The notes beneath the pieces are model-generated. The model was given only the letters and a program-made list of their open reading frames with translations. It was not told where the DNA came from and ran no database searches. DNA of 64,000 bases from Imbricaverruca yamaguchii. Lineage: Eukaryota > Arthropoda > Thecostraca > Neoverrucidae. Position 1 is the first letter of the stretch; each line of letters begins with the position of its first letter. The translations under genes and the position numbers were made by a program. Positions 23,688 to 52,659 of this stretch are shown piece after piece. The DNA lies in NCBI GenBank assembly GCA_034440575.1, contig JAOTOL010001562.1, forward strand, positions 434,001 through 498,000, given 5' to 3'.

Positions 23688-23848
23688 CGCGCGCACAGGC
23701 TGTGCACACTCAGTATTCGTCCGGGAGTTTTAACCTGGCCCGTCGGGGGCGCTCTCCGATCCACACTCGCCCCCAGACTGAGTGCCAGTCGTCTGAACTT
23801 GGTGGCAATGTGTAGCGTAGCTGATACTCCTGTGAGATTTCATCCGTC

Positions 23849-23854
23849 AATAAA
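23849..23854 (+). terminator. AATAAA poly(A) signal after ARS2 exon H2
   Basis: Canonical hexamer 162 nt after the H2 stop codon, the likely 3' end of the distal ARS2 transcript. Confidence 0.7.
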
Positions 23855-24879
23855 CCCAGAAGATGGCATGCTCGTGGTGTGATGGCGCCTGTCGGTTGAA
23901 GCGGCGAAAGTGCGGGAGTGACACGATGAAGTGGTGTGACGCGCGGCGGACCTGTCTCGACACTGGGAAAGATGAGCAGTGAGCGCCATCTTTTGTGGAA
24001 TTTGGAACGATGGTCTGGATGGAATGTGAAGCTATCCCCTAAGAGCAGCCTAGCATTAGTTATGCGGTTTTGTATGCACAGAAGCAGCTGACTTAGATAT
24101 GTATTTTGCCTACCTTCCCTCCAAGTCTGAAGTGGTTTCTGCATTCCGCTGCTATATGCTTTGATATGTGCAGATCCAGCTATTGGCTATAGATGGCAGA
24201 CGCGTTTTACAAAAGGGGAGAAGTAACGTGGCATCACATGTCTTGACTCATTCACTCCTCCCACCCCCCGCGAAAAACTGACATGTCAATTTATTCCACC
24301 GTCGCTGATCAATTATCAATGATTATGCTTCTTTTTGTCAGTTGTTTTTACGTGTATATATGACATTAAAAAGGCTGGAGACAAATTCGGGTATATTTTA
24401 CAGGAGAGTTTGCCTCGACTTATTTGTCTTGCATTTTGCCTCTCAGGGGCTGATAGCGATCTTATGTGAAAGAAACCCAAATGTGAAAGCTGTCGTGGAG
24501 CCTCCGAAACAATCTTCATTCAGCTTCCTGCCTAACATCCTGCTGTAACTAAGAGCCTTTTCGTTTTCATGTATTACATTGTTCGTATTCGTAGCGTTAT
24601 GCGGAAACGCTATTTACGAGAGAGGATTGGGACTAATCACCCTCTTCCCATCCTGATCTTCTGAACTAAGTGTCGTGGAGGAAAAATGAAAACGGCATTG
24701 CAAACCCCGTCCCATTTACGGCTGTAAAATACTTCAGATACCCGTGGGTTACAGATGGTCCTCCATGTCCGGTCATACGGACAGTTTTTCGGCTCTCGCC
24801 ATTCAGATGTTGGCTCTGCGGAGGAATTCGAAATAATCAAGCCTTTGGAGGGGTGTCAAGATTCCAAACAGCATGCATC

Positions 24880-25040
24880 GTCGTCTGCCGCCCGGTGGCA
24901 GGCCGAACCAACTCGTTTGCTTCCAGGGGAGAAGTTGGTTCGAGTCCCGGCAGTCGCCGAAATTTCGCAGGTTTCGTCGTCCTTTATCAGACAGGTGATA
25001 CTCAGAGTCAAAGTTGCAGTATGGACACGGGCATCTCGGT
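24880..25040 (+). mobile_element. Candidate tRNA-derived SINE
   Basis: A-box-like CCCGGTGGCAGGCCGAACC and B-box-like GGTTCGAGTCCCGG are spaced as in a tRNA, followed by GCAGTCGCCGAAATTTCGCA. A similar GGTTCGAATCC...GGCAGTAATCGCAG occurs near 34868. The 3' end is not defined. Confidence 0.4.
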
Positions 25041-25234
25041 AGTTAAACCGTGCATTTCACTTTCGAATTTCAATTCAACTCAGCATAGTATTTTGTAAAT
25101 CCACGTATCGCGTTCGTGTGGGTTCAATACCGGATAGACGTCCGTGTTGTCTTATTTGACCACGGATACTATTGCGCAAGTGATGTACAAAGATTCTAGA
25201 GTACCAAGAGATGTAGGAACATCGTATCTATTCT

Positions 25235-25289
25235 TGGTTGGTTATTTGGGCTTAGGAGCGCATCGACTGCTTCGGTCATACAGCGCCCG
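25235..25289 (-). mobile_element. Hairpin mini-retroposon (family B), copy 11
   Basis: Reverse complement of the family. On + it reads TTGGTTGGTTATTTGGGCTT, AGGAGCGCATCGACTGC, then GGTCATACAGCGCCC. Flanked by CGTATCTATTC and TGTATCTATTC, a target-site duplication. Confidence 0.88.
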
Positions 25290-28200
25290 TGTATCTATTC
25301 TGCCCATGAGTTACTTTCCGGAACAACTGGAGCTACGTTCATTGGCATCTGCAAAAAAAAAATATTGAAGACAGTGAGGTCAAGCCAATACCGTGTTAAA
25401 TTGAAGCCACGTTATTCTTGAATCCAATGATGAACCGTCTACGGTCGTGCAATTCTAAGCTGGGCCTATGCGTAAAGCGTGATCGTCGACTTGGCTGTCA
25501 CAAAACATGGCGGATTCTGAGGCCGTACATTTACGAACCTGACAGCTCAAATCAGGGCTTGACAAATTGATATTGTCGGGGCTTGTGTCAAATGGTCCAA
25601 CCTCAGCTATATTGAATTTCAGTGAGATCGTTCAATCGATGTTCTGGGGAGAGACTGAGTGCCCACATCGAAGCTCCCTCCCCCCTATTGCGAGAGTTGG
25701 AATGGGAGGCCCCTTTAATCTAGCGCAGCGTCACCCCTAACCCAGTTTCGGTTTGTTCGCAACCGGTTTGTTATTAGTACATTGCAATAGTGCAATGGGA
25801 TAATCTATAACCACGGCCAAAATATTTGCTAAAGAGATATGGAATTTCCCGATCAAATGATCCTGAATGAGTGATAAGCGACAGGCGGAAAAGGTGCATT
25901 ATTAATTTAACGTCTTCCCTTTTTTCATCTTCACGAACCCAACAAAAGCATTTTGGTTCCAAATCACCGCTCCCCCCCCACCCCCATTCCAAACACTGAT
26001 GCAAAACAGTGATACGTATCTCAAAATGTAGACTAACAACTGATGTATGCGATTACCCTACAATGACTGAATCCATCCAAGTGTGAGTTCTCTGAAATTG
26101 ACTCAGTAACTCGTCGAGCATGCTATATATTATAGTGTCAGCAGCCCACATAGTGTCCTGTCCCCCCTCCCCCTCCTTGAAATGGTCGAAATCCAGACTG
26201 CTGGATTTAACGAACAAAAAATACTCTGGATCAGTTTGTTTCTCGAGTGGCCCAACTCAACAAATTATGCGCCCTCCCGTGCATGGAGAGTTGGTGTCCC
26301 TCCTGCCGGGATAGGCCCTTCGCGAAAGCTTGGGCGCCCTCTCCATCCGCTCAGTGGATTTACGACTCAAAACGCATTTTTAGAAGAAAAGACTCCTTGG
26401 TCATGAATATGCGCACCTTTAGTCTGCTCTAGTGCATCCCCCATTCACCGAATTTGTCCTCCGAATCCGCCCCTCCAAAGAATTATGCTCCCTCCCCCAC
26501 CCCTGGTAATAATAATTTCTGGATCCGCCCCAGCTTTAAGCTGGTGGAAGGCATGCCCCTTTCAATATTTGTGAAACAAATACTATGCACTTACTCCCCC
26601 ATCCATATCCAACGTGCCATCTGAACTTGTGTCGTCTCATCGGAGATCGGACTGTTTTTCACATGCCTGCATTGCAATGTCGTATTTGGGAACCAAAGTG
26701 GCTCCTTTTAAGCTGTACTTGTTTCTCAATTCGGATGAAAAATAATACCCTCATGTAGACCCTCCTCGCTGCCCCAGATCTCCATGAAGTCCCCCGAGCG
26801 TTCGTTTCAGTCGCGTTTCTTGAGCTAACGTTTGTACGCCCCGCCATATGTGCTGGAATGTTTGATAAAAAATTATGTTTTGTCTATTTTCCAGTCAGTG
26901 CCACGGGGTCAATGTTAAATTTACAGTTTTTGAGGTGCGACGTCAATAAAGACGCCGTTCCCCGATTTCCCCCATTCAGCCCCCCGAATATCCTACCAGT
27001 AGCCAACAAAACACGTGCTGACGAATGCACCGTCAGTAGCCAATCTGTCGTTCGCGAGCGCCAGCTGTTGCCACCACACGACAACTTGGCGTTGAACGGC
27101 AATAGTGCTACCAAACTGGGCTAAATGTAGCCAATGATTTTGTACCTTGTTTGGCATTGGGCGCAAATGGTCCAAAGCTGGTGCAATGAAGCAGGATAGT
27201 TCCAGCGATTGTGCTTCCTCTGGGCATTCGAAAGGGCCGTCACAGGGTACCTCAATGCATTCTATGAAGGGACTTTCATGGGGTCTCATGAGTAATATTA
27301 GCCCTAGTGGCTCAAATTTGGCCCTTTTATGAAGCCCTAGAAGTGTGGGGAATAGGAAGAGGGTGTCAGCGGTACACTTACAATATTAGATGACCTTGAC
27401 ATTGATCATATGGGAGTCGCACGGGAAGAATCATACTTTAAAATGATTTTCCACCCTCCCCCATCTTGGGACAGTTTCTGCGCCCCTGCCTCGTATTGAC
27501 TTCTGTAGTGCCTGTAATGGTCTTCTGTAAACGACCATAATGTAAGGGATCTTATACGCCAAACTTGTCGGCCGAAAATTGTGCAGTGGTGACTTGCATG
27601 AACAGATATGGCTATATTCCTAGTGGGAAAAGAACACTTTCATTGGATTGACATGTATTCTCCATGGGGCATACGGGATCCCATGGACGAAAACTTGAAT
27701 TGTCCCATTGAAAACAAAATCCCATTGACATAGACAGAATCCCATAGTAAAAACCAGAACAGTCCTATCGTAGAATTGAGGCTGCCCCGTTTATGGTACA
27801 GGAATCCAGTCACGACTTTTAGGAACCCGATTCCTGATCAGAGATCTAGGATATTTCCCCTTTCAGGCAACCTTCCCTAACCTGCCCAAAGACTGGTCTA
27901 AGATATTTTAAAAAAATAAGAGGTGCCTTTTCAGCTCGGGGATTGTGTAGGAATCACATTGTGGATTCCCATAAGGAACTGCATGGGATCCCCGCACGAT
28001 TGTCTCATGGGGAATGTTTTGTATCCTGACAAGGACAATCCCATACAAATTGATGCGTTAATCCAGTGTGATTATTTTTTGTTATGGATATCGGCTTCAA
28101 AGACCCTTCACCAGGGGTAGATTTGGAAGTACCGATTGGGGAGGGGATAAAAAATGTTCGGTTAAAAAAAAACCTGGATTTAAACAGCTAGTAGCATTCG

Positions 28201-28642
28201 TCGGGCTTGTGTATTAGCCATTCTTCATGACTAAGATGCCTCTAAGATCTGAATGAAGTGTCCTTTCAGTACAAAATATTCTACAAAATATGTCCTCTTG
28301 AGGGGCCATAGCTCCTACGCCCTCCTACCATTTCCTTAGTTCTGCCATTGTGTTTCGTGGATTTAAAAAATGTGTTGCCTTGCACAGTTATGCACAACTG
28401 ATGATGATAAAATCGCATGACACCAAAACCAGTACCTTCACTAACCGAGGTTTCTCTGTTATATATGGATACGGTGACGTAGGCGAAGCACTTCGTTTTC
28501 TTTCCGTGTGTTTTCTCTTAAAATTCGCTAGATTTAAGGTATCAGACGGATGAGACTCGGGAGAAACCTGTTTTGGACATCTTTTCACCAAATTACGCCA
28601 AGTTTTACGCCAAGATATGGCACACAAGAGGGAAAGTGCTAG

Positions 28643-44966
<16,324 letters not shown>

Positions 44967-45507
44967 CGGCGCGGTGGCGATGTTGTGCACGCTGCCCGGC
45001 GGGCGGGCGCGTCCGGGGACGGGTGGTTGGCGGCCGCCCTGCCGGCTGTACATAGGGTACTTCTGACGGGTGACGGGACGGTCTTCTTTGAGTGCGTGCG
45101 CTTGTGGCGCCCGTAGTCGGGCGTCGTGCCGCGATCCGAATTTAAATCTGCGTGTCCGACGTACGGTGATTGTGGGAATTGCCGGTGCGCGGCGGCACTA
45201 GCTCGTTGGTGTTTCGGGGTGCTGGTGTGCGTCCCTTCTCGGGCTGCGTGCAGCGAACGGTGAAATTGTGTGTTTACTTGTGGACGGTGACGTAATGTGC
45301 TTGCTTCCCTCTTGCACCAGAATGTGGTAATGCTGTCAGAGCGGAAGCACAGGCTCACTGCGGGTGACGTGACGGAGCCGCTTTGTTACATGTCTGTAAA
45401 ATACACATCTTCGATTACAATGCCACCGCCAATGCATTTGTACATGCACGTATGGTGCAAGGTATACTAGATATGTATGCCATACAATAAGTCTGGTAAA
45501 ATTAATG

Positions 45508-45513
45508 AATAAA
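45508..45513 (+). terminator. AATAAA poly(A) signal of TRAM
   Basis: Canonical hexamer 542 nt after the stop, followed by AT-rich then T/G-containing sequence. Confidence 0.75.
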
Positions 45514-47569
45514 TAACATTCCAGTTACTTTGTGCAAAACCTATTTCACTTTTCGGACATTTAGGAAAGTAGAAGAGACATTGAAGGTGATGAGCCGTCG
45601 ACTACTAACATAGTAGCATGTTTGAATAGCGCATGTGTGCGCGATCAAATATGACGAGCGTTTCTCACAATATGCTGCTAGCCATTCAAATTTCTGGCAT
45701 TTCTTTCCTGCAGTCCGGTACAGAGGCTCCTTTTGTGTCGCGGGATGAGCGTAATCAGATCCGTGACAATTTTAAAGTTTTCCTTATTAATCCTCCGCGG
45801 CACTCGGGCAGGCAATGCCTCTGGGTCTTACCTGCCTTAAGCTCCCCATTGAGGCCGCCTGTGGCGCGCCTTCATGAAGCGTTTTTCGTCGCAGCGACGA
45901 GCCTGCACCGCTTTTAATCTTCCAGCATGGGCCGAAGGTCTTCACCAGCCAGCATTTTCAGCCTAGGTGCACTTACACCGCTCACCACATATCAGAAATC
46001 ATGTGGACACGTTTCAACAACACCGGCACGTTGAAAAACCAACGTAGTTCTGAAAATCGGATTCATGCTTTTTCACGAGCTTGTTTACGATCGTTATCGA
46101 GGGTATTTGGAAAAGGTGGGGGTCCTCGATAGGTAAGGGGTTCTCTTCGGATGTTCGCCCCCTCCCCTGTACAAGATTCTGGCCACGCCATTGCTGTGGA
46201 CTAAGTGGAACAGGCTGGTGAGGGGGTGCCAGTTTATTTTTGCTACGCATTTCCCCCACCCCAAAGAAAAACTGCTGCCACTTCCCGACTCGCTAAGTTG
46301 TATGTACTTTGATACAACGCCGGCTGCATCCCTCCCACCTGCTTCGTGCCATGTAAAGCACACTTCTTTCGGCCCACGTCACTATTTATCTATGCGGTAT
46401 TCGGTTCTCCTCCGCTCTGCGAGATCTAGGCAAGTCATGCATATTTCGCACTCCGAATGGTTCGTGCATTCCTATACGTACAGGGACAATATTTTTCACA
46501 TCACATTCTTCCATTCCTAGTCGAACAGACCTTTGTTGAAATCGCGCACGGACGTTCTAAAAGTTTCCAAAGTGTAAATTTGTCCACGTTCTATAATGTG
46601 TCTGCATATTCGGCACTGAGAAGTCTGGAGGGAAGTAGTGGCGTTTTGGCGGTTGCATATAGCGGAAGTGGAGACTGACTGGTTCGTACGTCTCTACGTA
46701 TGCCTTCAGGATCTGTCGATTTAGACTCGCCTTTTGGAGTAACGTTCTCACGCCTCACCTTTCTGGGTCAGTGTTCATGTGTCTGCCAGAATCGACCCAT
46801 CATTCGTGTATTTGAACCGTAAGATGGTCAAACGTGATGTTTGCCCCTTGCGCACGGACTGTGTTTGCCACACTCCAGAGGAATATAATACGTTTTCAGT
46901 CTTCTGGCAGGGCTCATATCAGTTGGTGGTAGGCAGGTATTGACCATCGGAGCTGTCAGCGACATCTATCATACCGCTGATGCTGAGTCTCTGGACAACG
47001 AGCTCACATTCTCGTTTATCACCCTCCTTCGTTCCTTGGAAATACGACTCACGCAGCTATGTTCGCTGGTTTCGTCAGAACATTGCGACGGCAAGAGTTT
47101 ATGTTTACTTGCGAATGCCCTACTTGGCTGTATATCTGTTCTAGCGCTCCTTGATTGGCGCACGTCGTTGCGGCCGCCGAGCGCTGTCCCTATTGAATTG
47201 CCAGACTAGTGAGTGGCCGTCCCTCTCATGATCAGCACATGAATCCCCTGCTGGTGCGCGGCAGGGTACCAGCAGGGGTACCCTCCCGACCCACCTGGTT
47301 TCCAGCGTCCAAGCCAAACCAAGCCCATCTGGATTAAATTTACCTTAAGCCCGACATTCAATATAGTATTGCTTTTGATTCAGCTATGGACTTTTCAGGT
47401 CGAGGTATATTGTTTAAACTGTTGCCAAAATGTGTTTCGACTTAATTCAAATAGTTGGAATTTTGCATTCGGACCAACAAATACAGACAGTCGTTGATCT
47501 TGTCAACTGTTGCTACGGTGACTGAGGGGTGGTATGTGACCAACTACTAGCTTATGACATTGCACATCA
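45514..47569. other. Intergenic, no gene recognised
   Basis: Short open frames only. Near 46090-46190 the minus strand reads like the RGGGEHPKRTPYL-type string common in decayed invertebrate repeats. I assign no function. Confidence 0.55.
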
Positions 47570-48060
47570 TTTTATGCAGACCAGCACCGCTTTAGGCCCA
47601 GTTTCTCCACTGACAGACGCCACCGATCAACTGGGGGATAACATGGATAACGGTCTGATGTCATGTGTTGCTAATTTTGACACCTCGAAAGCTTTCGACT
47701 CAAACATCAAACATTCTCTGCTGATTGGGAAAAAAACTCGGCTGGTAGGTGAAGCATAGGCTCACATTGACTCGAAAATTAACTGAGCGGGCGTTCTCAG
47801 CGCGTTCAGGGTGGCCTCAGCTGTGTGCCAGTGACTCACGGAATGGTGCAGGGCTCTGCTGGGACCAACTCTCTTTTTAGTCTCCCCACCGACAAATTGG
47901 TCCGAAATCACAGGCAGGGGCGACCCTTGAAAATATTCACGCTGGTTTGCGAATAACAGTTCTAAGAATACCAATGGAAAAAATGACCTTGCGCTAGTTC
48001 GAACACGTCAGTGACGTACTCATCTGGACGACATTTCTTTCAATGTTAGCGGCACCCATA
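47570..48060 (+). pseudogene. Decayed non-LTR retrotransposon reverse transcriptase fragment
   Basis: Across several frames the + strand reads DQLGDNMDNGLMSC, NFDTSKAFDS then HSLLIGK, and later VTHGMVQGS and LVRNHRQGRPLKIF. These resemble the D.SKAFD.V.H..L and GVPQGSVLGP blocks of jockey/CR1-type LINE reverse transcriptases. Stops and frameshifts show it is dead. Confidence 0.65.
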
Positions 48061-48179
48061 TCCAACAGTCACCGTCTCAATGTTGGAAACGATTGTGGAC
48101 TGCAACATGACGTGGGCAGCATGCGTATCTCTTGTGGTGCGTCGCTGCTACGCTATGCTTCCTAGCAGGGATGCGAAGG

Positions 48180-48230
48180 CGGGAAAATTTTGGACGGCTC
48201 CGGCTCCGATTCCGGCTCCGGGGAAGTATC

Positions 48231-48286
<56 letters not shown>

Positions 48287-48335
48287 TGGCAAAATGTACC
48301 GGCTCCGGCGGCTCCGGCTCCGGCTCTGGCTCCGT
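48180..48335. repeat. (GGCTCC)n element, copy 1
   Basis: Hexanucleotide GGCTCC array with flanks GGATGCGAAGGCGGGAAAAT and an internal GGCAAAATGTACCGGCTCC. The same architecture recurs at 49745, so this is a dispersed family, not a lone microsatellite. Confidence 0.9.
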
Positions 48336-48757
48336 ACATCCCAAACGTGGTCTATCCATTAACCTGCGCCGTCTTTCCGGTCAAATCCTCACACCCCGTC
48401 TGGGGGGGGGGGGGGCGGTTGAAGACCCCCCTCTAAAATCCAAACTAAGCATCGCACGAATACGAAAGAGGTATCATCGGAAAGCGCTCGACGAGTAGGG
48501 TTCGAGTCCACCCTCCAAAACAATTTCCCCCAAAAAGTGACGTCACCAGGGGGGTTAGATTTTCACGACTTTTCACGACCTACATTATGTTTTTGAGTCT
48601 GGGGAGTTCATTTTGGGGGATATATGAAAAAACAAAATGTATTTGGAATGAGAAAATGACAGCGAAATTGACCAGGGATATATTTTTTGGCATCCCAAAA
48701 ATAAAAATTGTATTTTTTGAAATTTCAAAACTTTAAGTTTTCAAGTGTTCTTTAATT
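48336..48757. other. No gene recognised
   Basis: Contains a G run (about 48401-48415) and AT-rich sequence. Nothing further. Confidence 0.6.
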
Positions 48758-48946
48758 TTCATTTTCCAATGGGTAGAGCAGACTGAGAAACGTTGTTCGA
48801 AGTCAACTTGCCCGAATAAAAAATGCTTACTTTAGCCAGAATCCTGTATTTGAACTGCAATTTGGCAAATACGCAAAATTTGTATGCAGTCAAAAACAGA
48901 AAACAAAATGAAAAATTTCACTCATACGTGTTGTTGCATCCGTAAG
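48758..48946 (+). mobile_element. Dispersed repeat, copy 2 (pair with 29535-29722)
   Basis: Same-orientation match to the TRAM intron 1 copy, with the same order of shared strings. Flanking sequences differ, marking it as a mobile-element fragment. Confidence 0.8.
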
Positions 48947-49744
48947 CAAACGCTGAGAGTTTCATTAAAATATCTCTATCCGTTAAAGCGTGACGACTGG
49001 TTGACCTTTTTTGGAGGTGACCTCACTTGACCTTGACTAACTCGTTGACCCTAGATGACCTGGCATAAAAATTTTGAATCAGCATGTCAAATTTATGTGG
49101 GAAAAGGTATGCCGAATTTGGGTGCGCTGGCCCGCGCCGTTCGTCCGTTATCTGCGAAAAACCTGAGGGGGCGGTTGAAGACCCCGCCGAGACAGAGAAG
49201 AAGGGTTAAGTAAGAGCTAGAGAGGGGACGTACAAAAGTTACCCGTGACCACTCAGAAGCGCAAACTTCAGACAATTATAGGCAACTTTCCCATATAAAC
49301 CCTGTATCTATCTTTAAATAAACTCCCGCCCCCGCCCAAATCACTTTTCGGTGTTATGCCCTGGTAAACTGACGCTCGCTTCGTGCCGTATTGGGGCAAT
49401 CAGAAGAGGGGAGACACGAATCAACAACTCTCCCCATCCCGTGAACGGTCCAAGGAACACCAATGTTGTAAATTGTAATATTTGACCTCATCTCCAATAA
49501 GGTACAACAACCCGTTGCTGATGGAAACAATGAACTTAACTGAACTAAACATGGAACTATTGCATTGACTACTGAGGTTAGAATATGGTTATTAGTTATT
49601 CTACCATTATTTGATGATATTTTTACATGGTACTCGTATTTAAACATTTTTTTTGTTTTAAATGCGCTTTCATACCATACCAAACCATACCATACTTGGT
49701 ACAATGTGTTCATTTCGCGTTTGCTAATTTTATTTAATTTACAC

Positions 49745-49855
49745 CTCTTTCGGAGTCGGAGCCGCCCTGCTTTTGACGGCTCCGGCTCTGACTCCGGCTC
49801 CGAGTAAAATGTCCCGGTGGCTCTGGCTCCGGCTCCGGCTCCGCATCCCTGCATC
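49745..49855. repeat. (GGCTCC)n element, copy 2
   Basis: Begins TTTCGGAGTCGGAGCCGCCC, continues GACGGCTCCGGCTCTGACTC and GAGTAAAATGTCCCGGTGGC, and ends GCATCCCTGCATCC. Partly inverted (GGAGCC followed by GGCTCC). Confidence 0.85.
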
Positions 49856-52655
49856 CTAGTCTATCACAAATTTACTTTCGGCTCCCAATCGAAGTAAACA
49901 AAGTTTGTTTTATCGAAACACTTGTATCATCACGTATAATGTGCTTCTTGATGTACGGTAGCTGTCGGGTCACATGACAGCAACAATTAAAAAAAGTATT
50001 GAATAATTATGCTGGCATTGCATACTGCCCTAAGCAAATCCACCACGTGTCGCCTCTCTCGCGTGATCTTAAATGGCTGATTGCTGAGGACTTGGTATCG
50101 GAACGCGGCCTGTCCATGATGTGCCGCATGCCGCACCATCCTCGCGCTCCCATCACTACATGGTGTGGTGATTTATGGAGGTAACGTGACTATTCGGGGC
50201 ACGAGCGGCGCCGGCGTCGGCCTTCTGTAGCCACCAACAGTGTACACGGAGGGTAGCGGGAGGCTAGTGCGTACACTGGCTAGAAGGCCCTTTGGCCACC
50301 GACCTCCAACCATTTGTAATCGTGCTCCAGCTGACATCTAAGAGTCAGCGAGTGTCGTCGGCTGTCGGAGGGAAGTGCGGCGATGAAGTGCGGCGATGGA
50401 TGAGATGCTTAAGTCAGCATTAACTTTTATCGATTCTGTTATCCTCGTTTGCACATTGATTTTATTATTAGACTCAGTAGTTTTCTAAGCACCTGCGAGC
50501 CTGTGACATTCACACATAGTATGGAAAGCCATGAAATAGGGATTGTACCAAATACACGATGATGCCAATGATGCATGCTACCGGTGCGCTTATCCAACAG
50601 CATCTTACCCGGTGTTAGTTCTCTTTTCTAGTGTGTTATTTTCTCTCACAAAGAACGGATGTGCCGGTGTTGAAAAGACATTCCGCTTTCCTACTGTACG
50701 AGAGTCCATCCTTCGATGGGTGTACTCCCATACGCTCATAACGAACGCAAGTGTCTTTTTCAGGAAAGGTGCCTTACAATCTCATTTAGGACCGGTGTCC
50801 CTGTGAAGGCGCTTGCCAAAAAAGCATGAGGAATTCTAGGAATGGCCCCTTCAGATCCGATCTTTTAACAACAGCCGACCCCTTCCCCTGCACACCAGTG
50901 AATGTGAACGAATGCGCCGCCCATAGGCGTAGAAAGGAAAGGGGAGCCGAGATACTGTCCCTCTGTTCTCTGTCCGCCGTCCCTAGGCTCTAATGCGCCG
51001 TCGAGCAATCTTACGAACATGCTTAGGCAAACACCATGGCGTTCTGTCGAGTGACACAGCCTTAACGATCTTCCTCCCCAACTCTGAGCTCGCCCTTTTA
51101 CTCTTGAGTAGGTATACCAGTGAATTCCGGACGTAGGTTGAGCGGGTGGAACCAGCCAGAGGTCTGCACACGTAGAGTTTCCGACTAACCAAGCCACGCT
51201 CCACCCGTAACGCTGAGCCACAGCTGGACGTCCCGCCGCTGTCAGCTCCGACCGGGTCACCCGAAACACCGGCGGCGGCGGGGTGTGGTGGCGCGTCCTG
51301 TGCAGGGCCCTGGCGGCGGCCCGGCCCCGTCACCGTGATGCTGACGTCGGCCCGGTCCAGCCGTGCAGGTGTTTGCGCCGGTGGCTGGTGCGGCCGGCCC
51401 GCTCACGGTCACGTGCCACCCGTCACACCTGCTGGCTCTGGCCAGTCGCGCAGCGTCGCAGGTGAGCCGCTACTGGTGACGGGTGTGGCGACCGGTGCTG
51501 TCCACTGTGACAGAGCATGCGTTCTGAGTGAGATGCTTCAGATGCCAAGTACTACATCTAGGAAACGAACGTGCACCGCACCTGCAAGGGCGTGACGACT
51601 ATTTCAACAGGTAGGTGAGGGGAGATTGTCCGCGATAGTCGAACAGTGTTGCAAACAGGAAGCTGTCCATATTTCTTCGAGTATAATTTATGTCGGTGGT
51701 GGGTAAAAGGCCGTCGTATAGTTTACCAGGTTTGCCTACATACCTAACGAATTCCCCTTTTTCCAGGAGCAAGGATCCAGATAAACCGTGAAATTACGGT
51801 AGTTAATAATTCGATTTTGGACTATTACATTGGTGATTTAATTAAAGGCCTTGACAGTTCAGCTGCGACCCACGCTCTCTTTCGTTCACGCACGGCAATC
51901 ATTGTTGATGTTACGATGCATGTATGTCATATGGCATAAGGGCGGATTGACCAATCACGCGCTGGACAAATCACCAGATAATCAACTCGTAATGTCGGAT
52001 GTTGGAGGTAGGAAAATTTGGGCGTGGCGAATCCATTTAGAACTAGAAAGTAAAAATAATAATTTATCTATGCATTGGCTTAGTCAAAAATGTTGCAGCT
52101 ACGTTCACATCAATCGCGAAATTTTAAGACATGTGAGAAAAGACGCCTTCCCTAGATCACTGAAAATCGCCACCTGTCATGTGAAAGCGACCCGACCCCA
52201 TACGGGGCAAGGTGCTCTTTGAAATTATCGCCAGTGTCCTCAATATCTCCCTATCGCTGGTCTTCGTATGGGATTTTGCAATAGAATCGCTTATTGAGTG
52301 GTCACATAGCATGCATTGAGAATAATTACAGCACCCGCACTTACTTCCGTTTCAATGACACATTTAATCTCTCAGCACTCTCAATGCTAAGCCGGGACAA
52401 GTATGAAAAGTGCATGCACTGTGCACATTCAGGAAAGTGTGCACATTCAGGTAAAGTAAGCTATCGGTTTATTAACTGCTTCTCGTCGCACACAGGGGCG
52501 GTTTTCGAAAGTAACCAGAGTAAACCCAGTCTGCCCAATTTTCATAATTCTGGAAATTCCTTTCAGGGTGCAATTTTTGCCAGATATTGATGACAGTGGT
52601 GAAAGTGATTCAGCATCCGAAGGAGGGACATTGGAAGCAGTGTGGTTGTGAGGTT
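49856..52655. other. Intergenic, one candidate exon only
   Basis: No recognised gene. A GC-rich patch around 51.25-51.47 kb contains the candidate exon listed below. Confidence 0.55.
51369..51461 (+). CDS. Candidate orphan exon, unknown gene
   Basis: 31 open codons between acceptor CCGTGCAG and donor CGCAG|GTGAGC, phase 0 at both ends, reading VFAPVAGAAGPLTVTCHPSH then LLALASRAASQ. GC content and splice-site style match the ARS2 and TRAM exons. I cannot assign a family and find no partner exons nearby, so it could be chance. Confidence 0.25.
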
Positions 52656-52659
52656 GTCG

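Noticed and set aside
48077..48498. Open frames of Gly-Ser, Ala-Pro or Glu-Pro repeats
   Set aside because: Translations of the GGCTCC hexamer in each frame. No start context or conserved flank.
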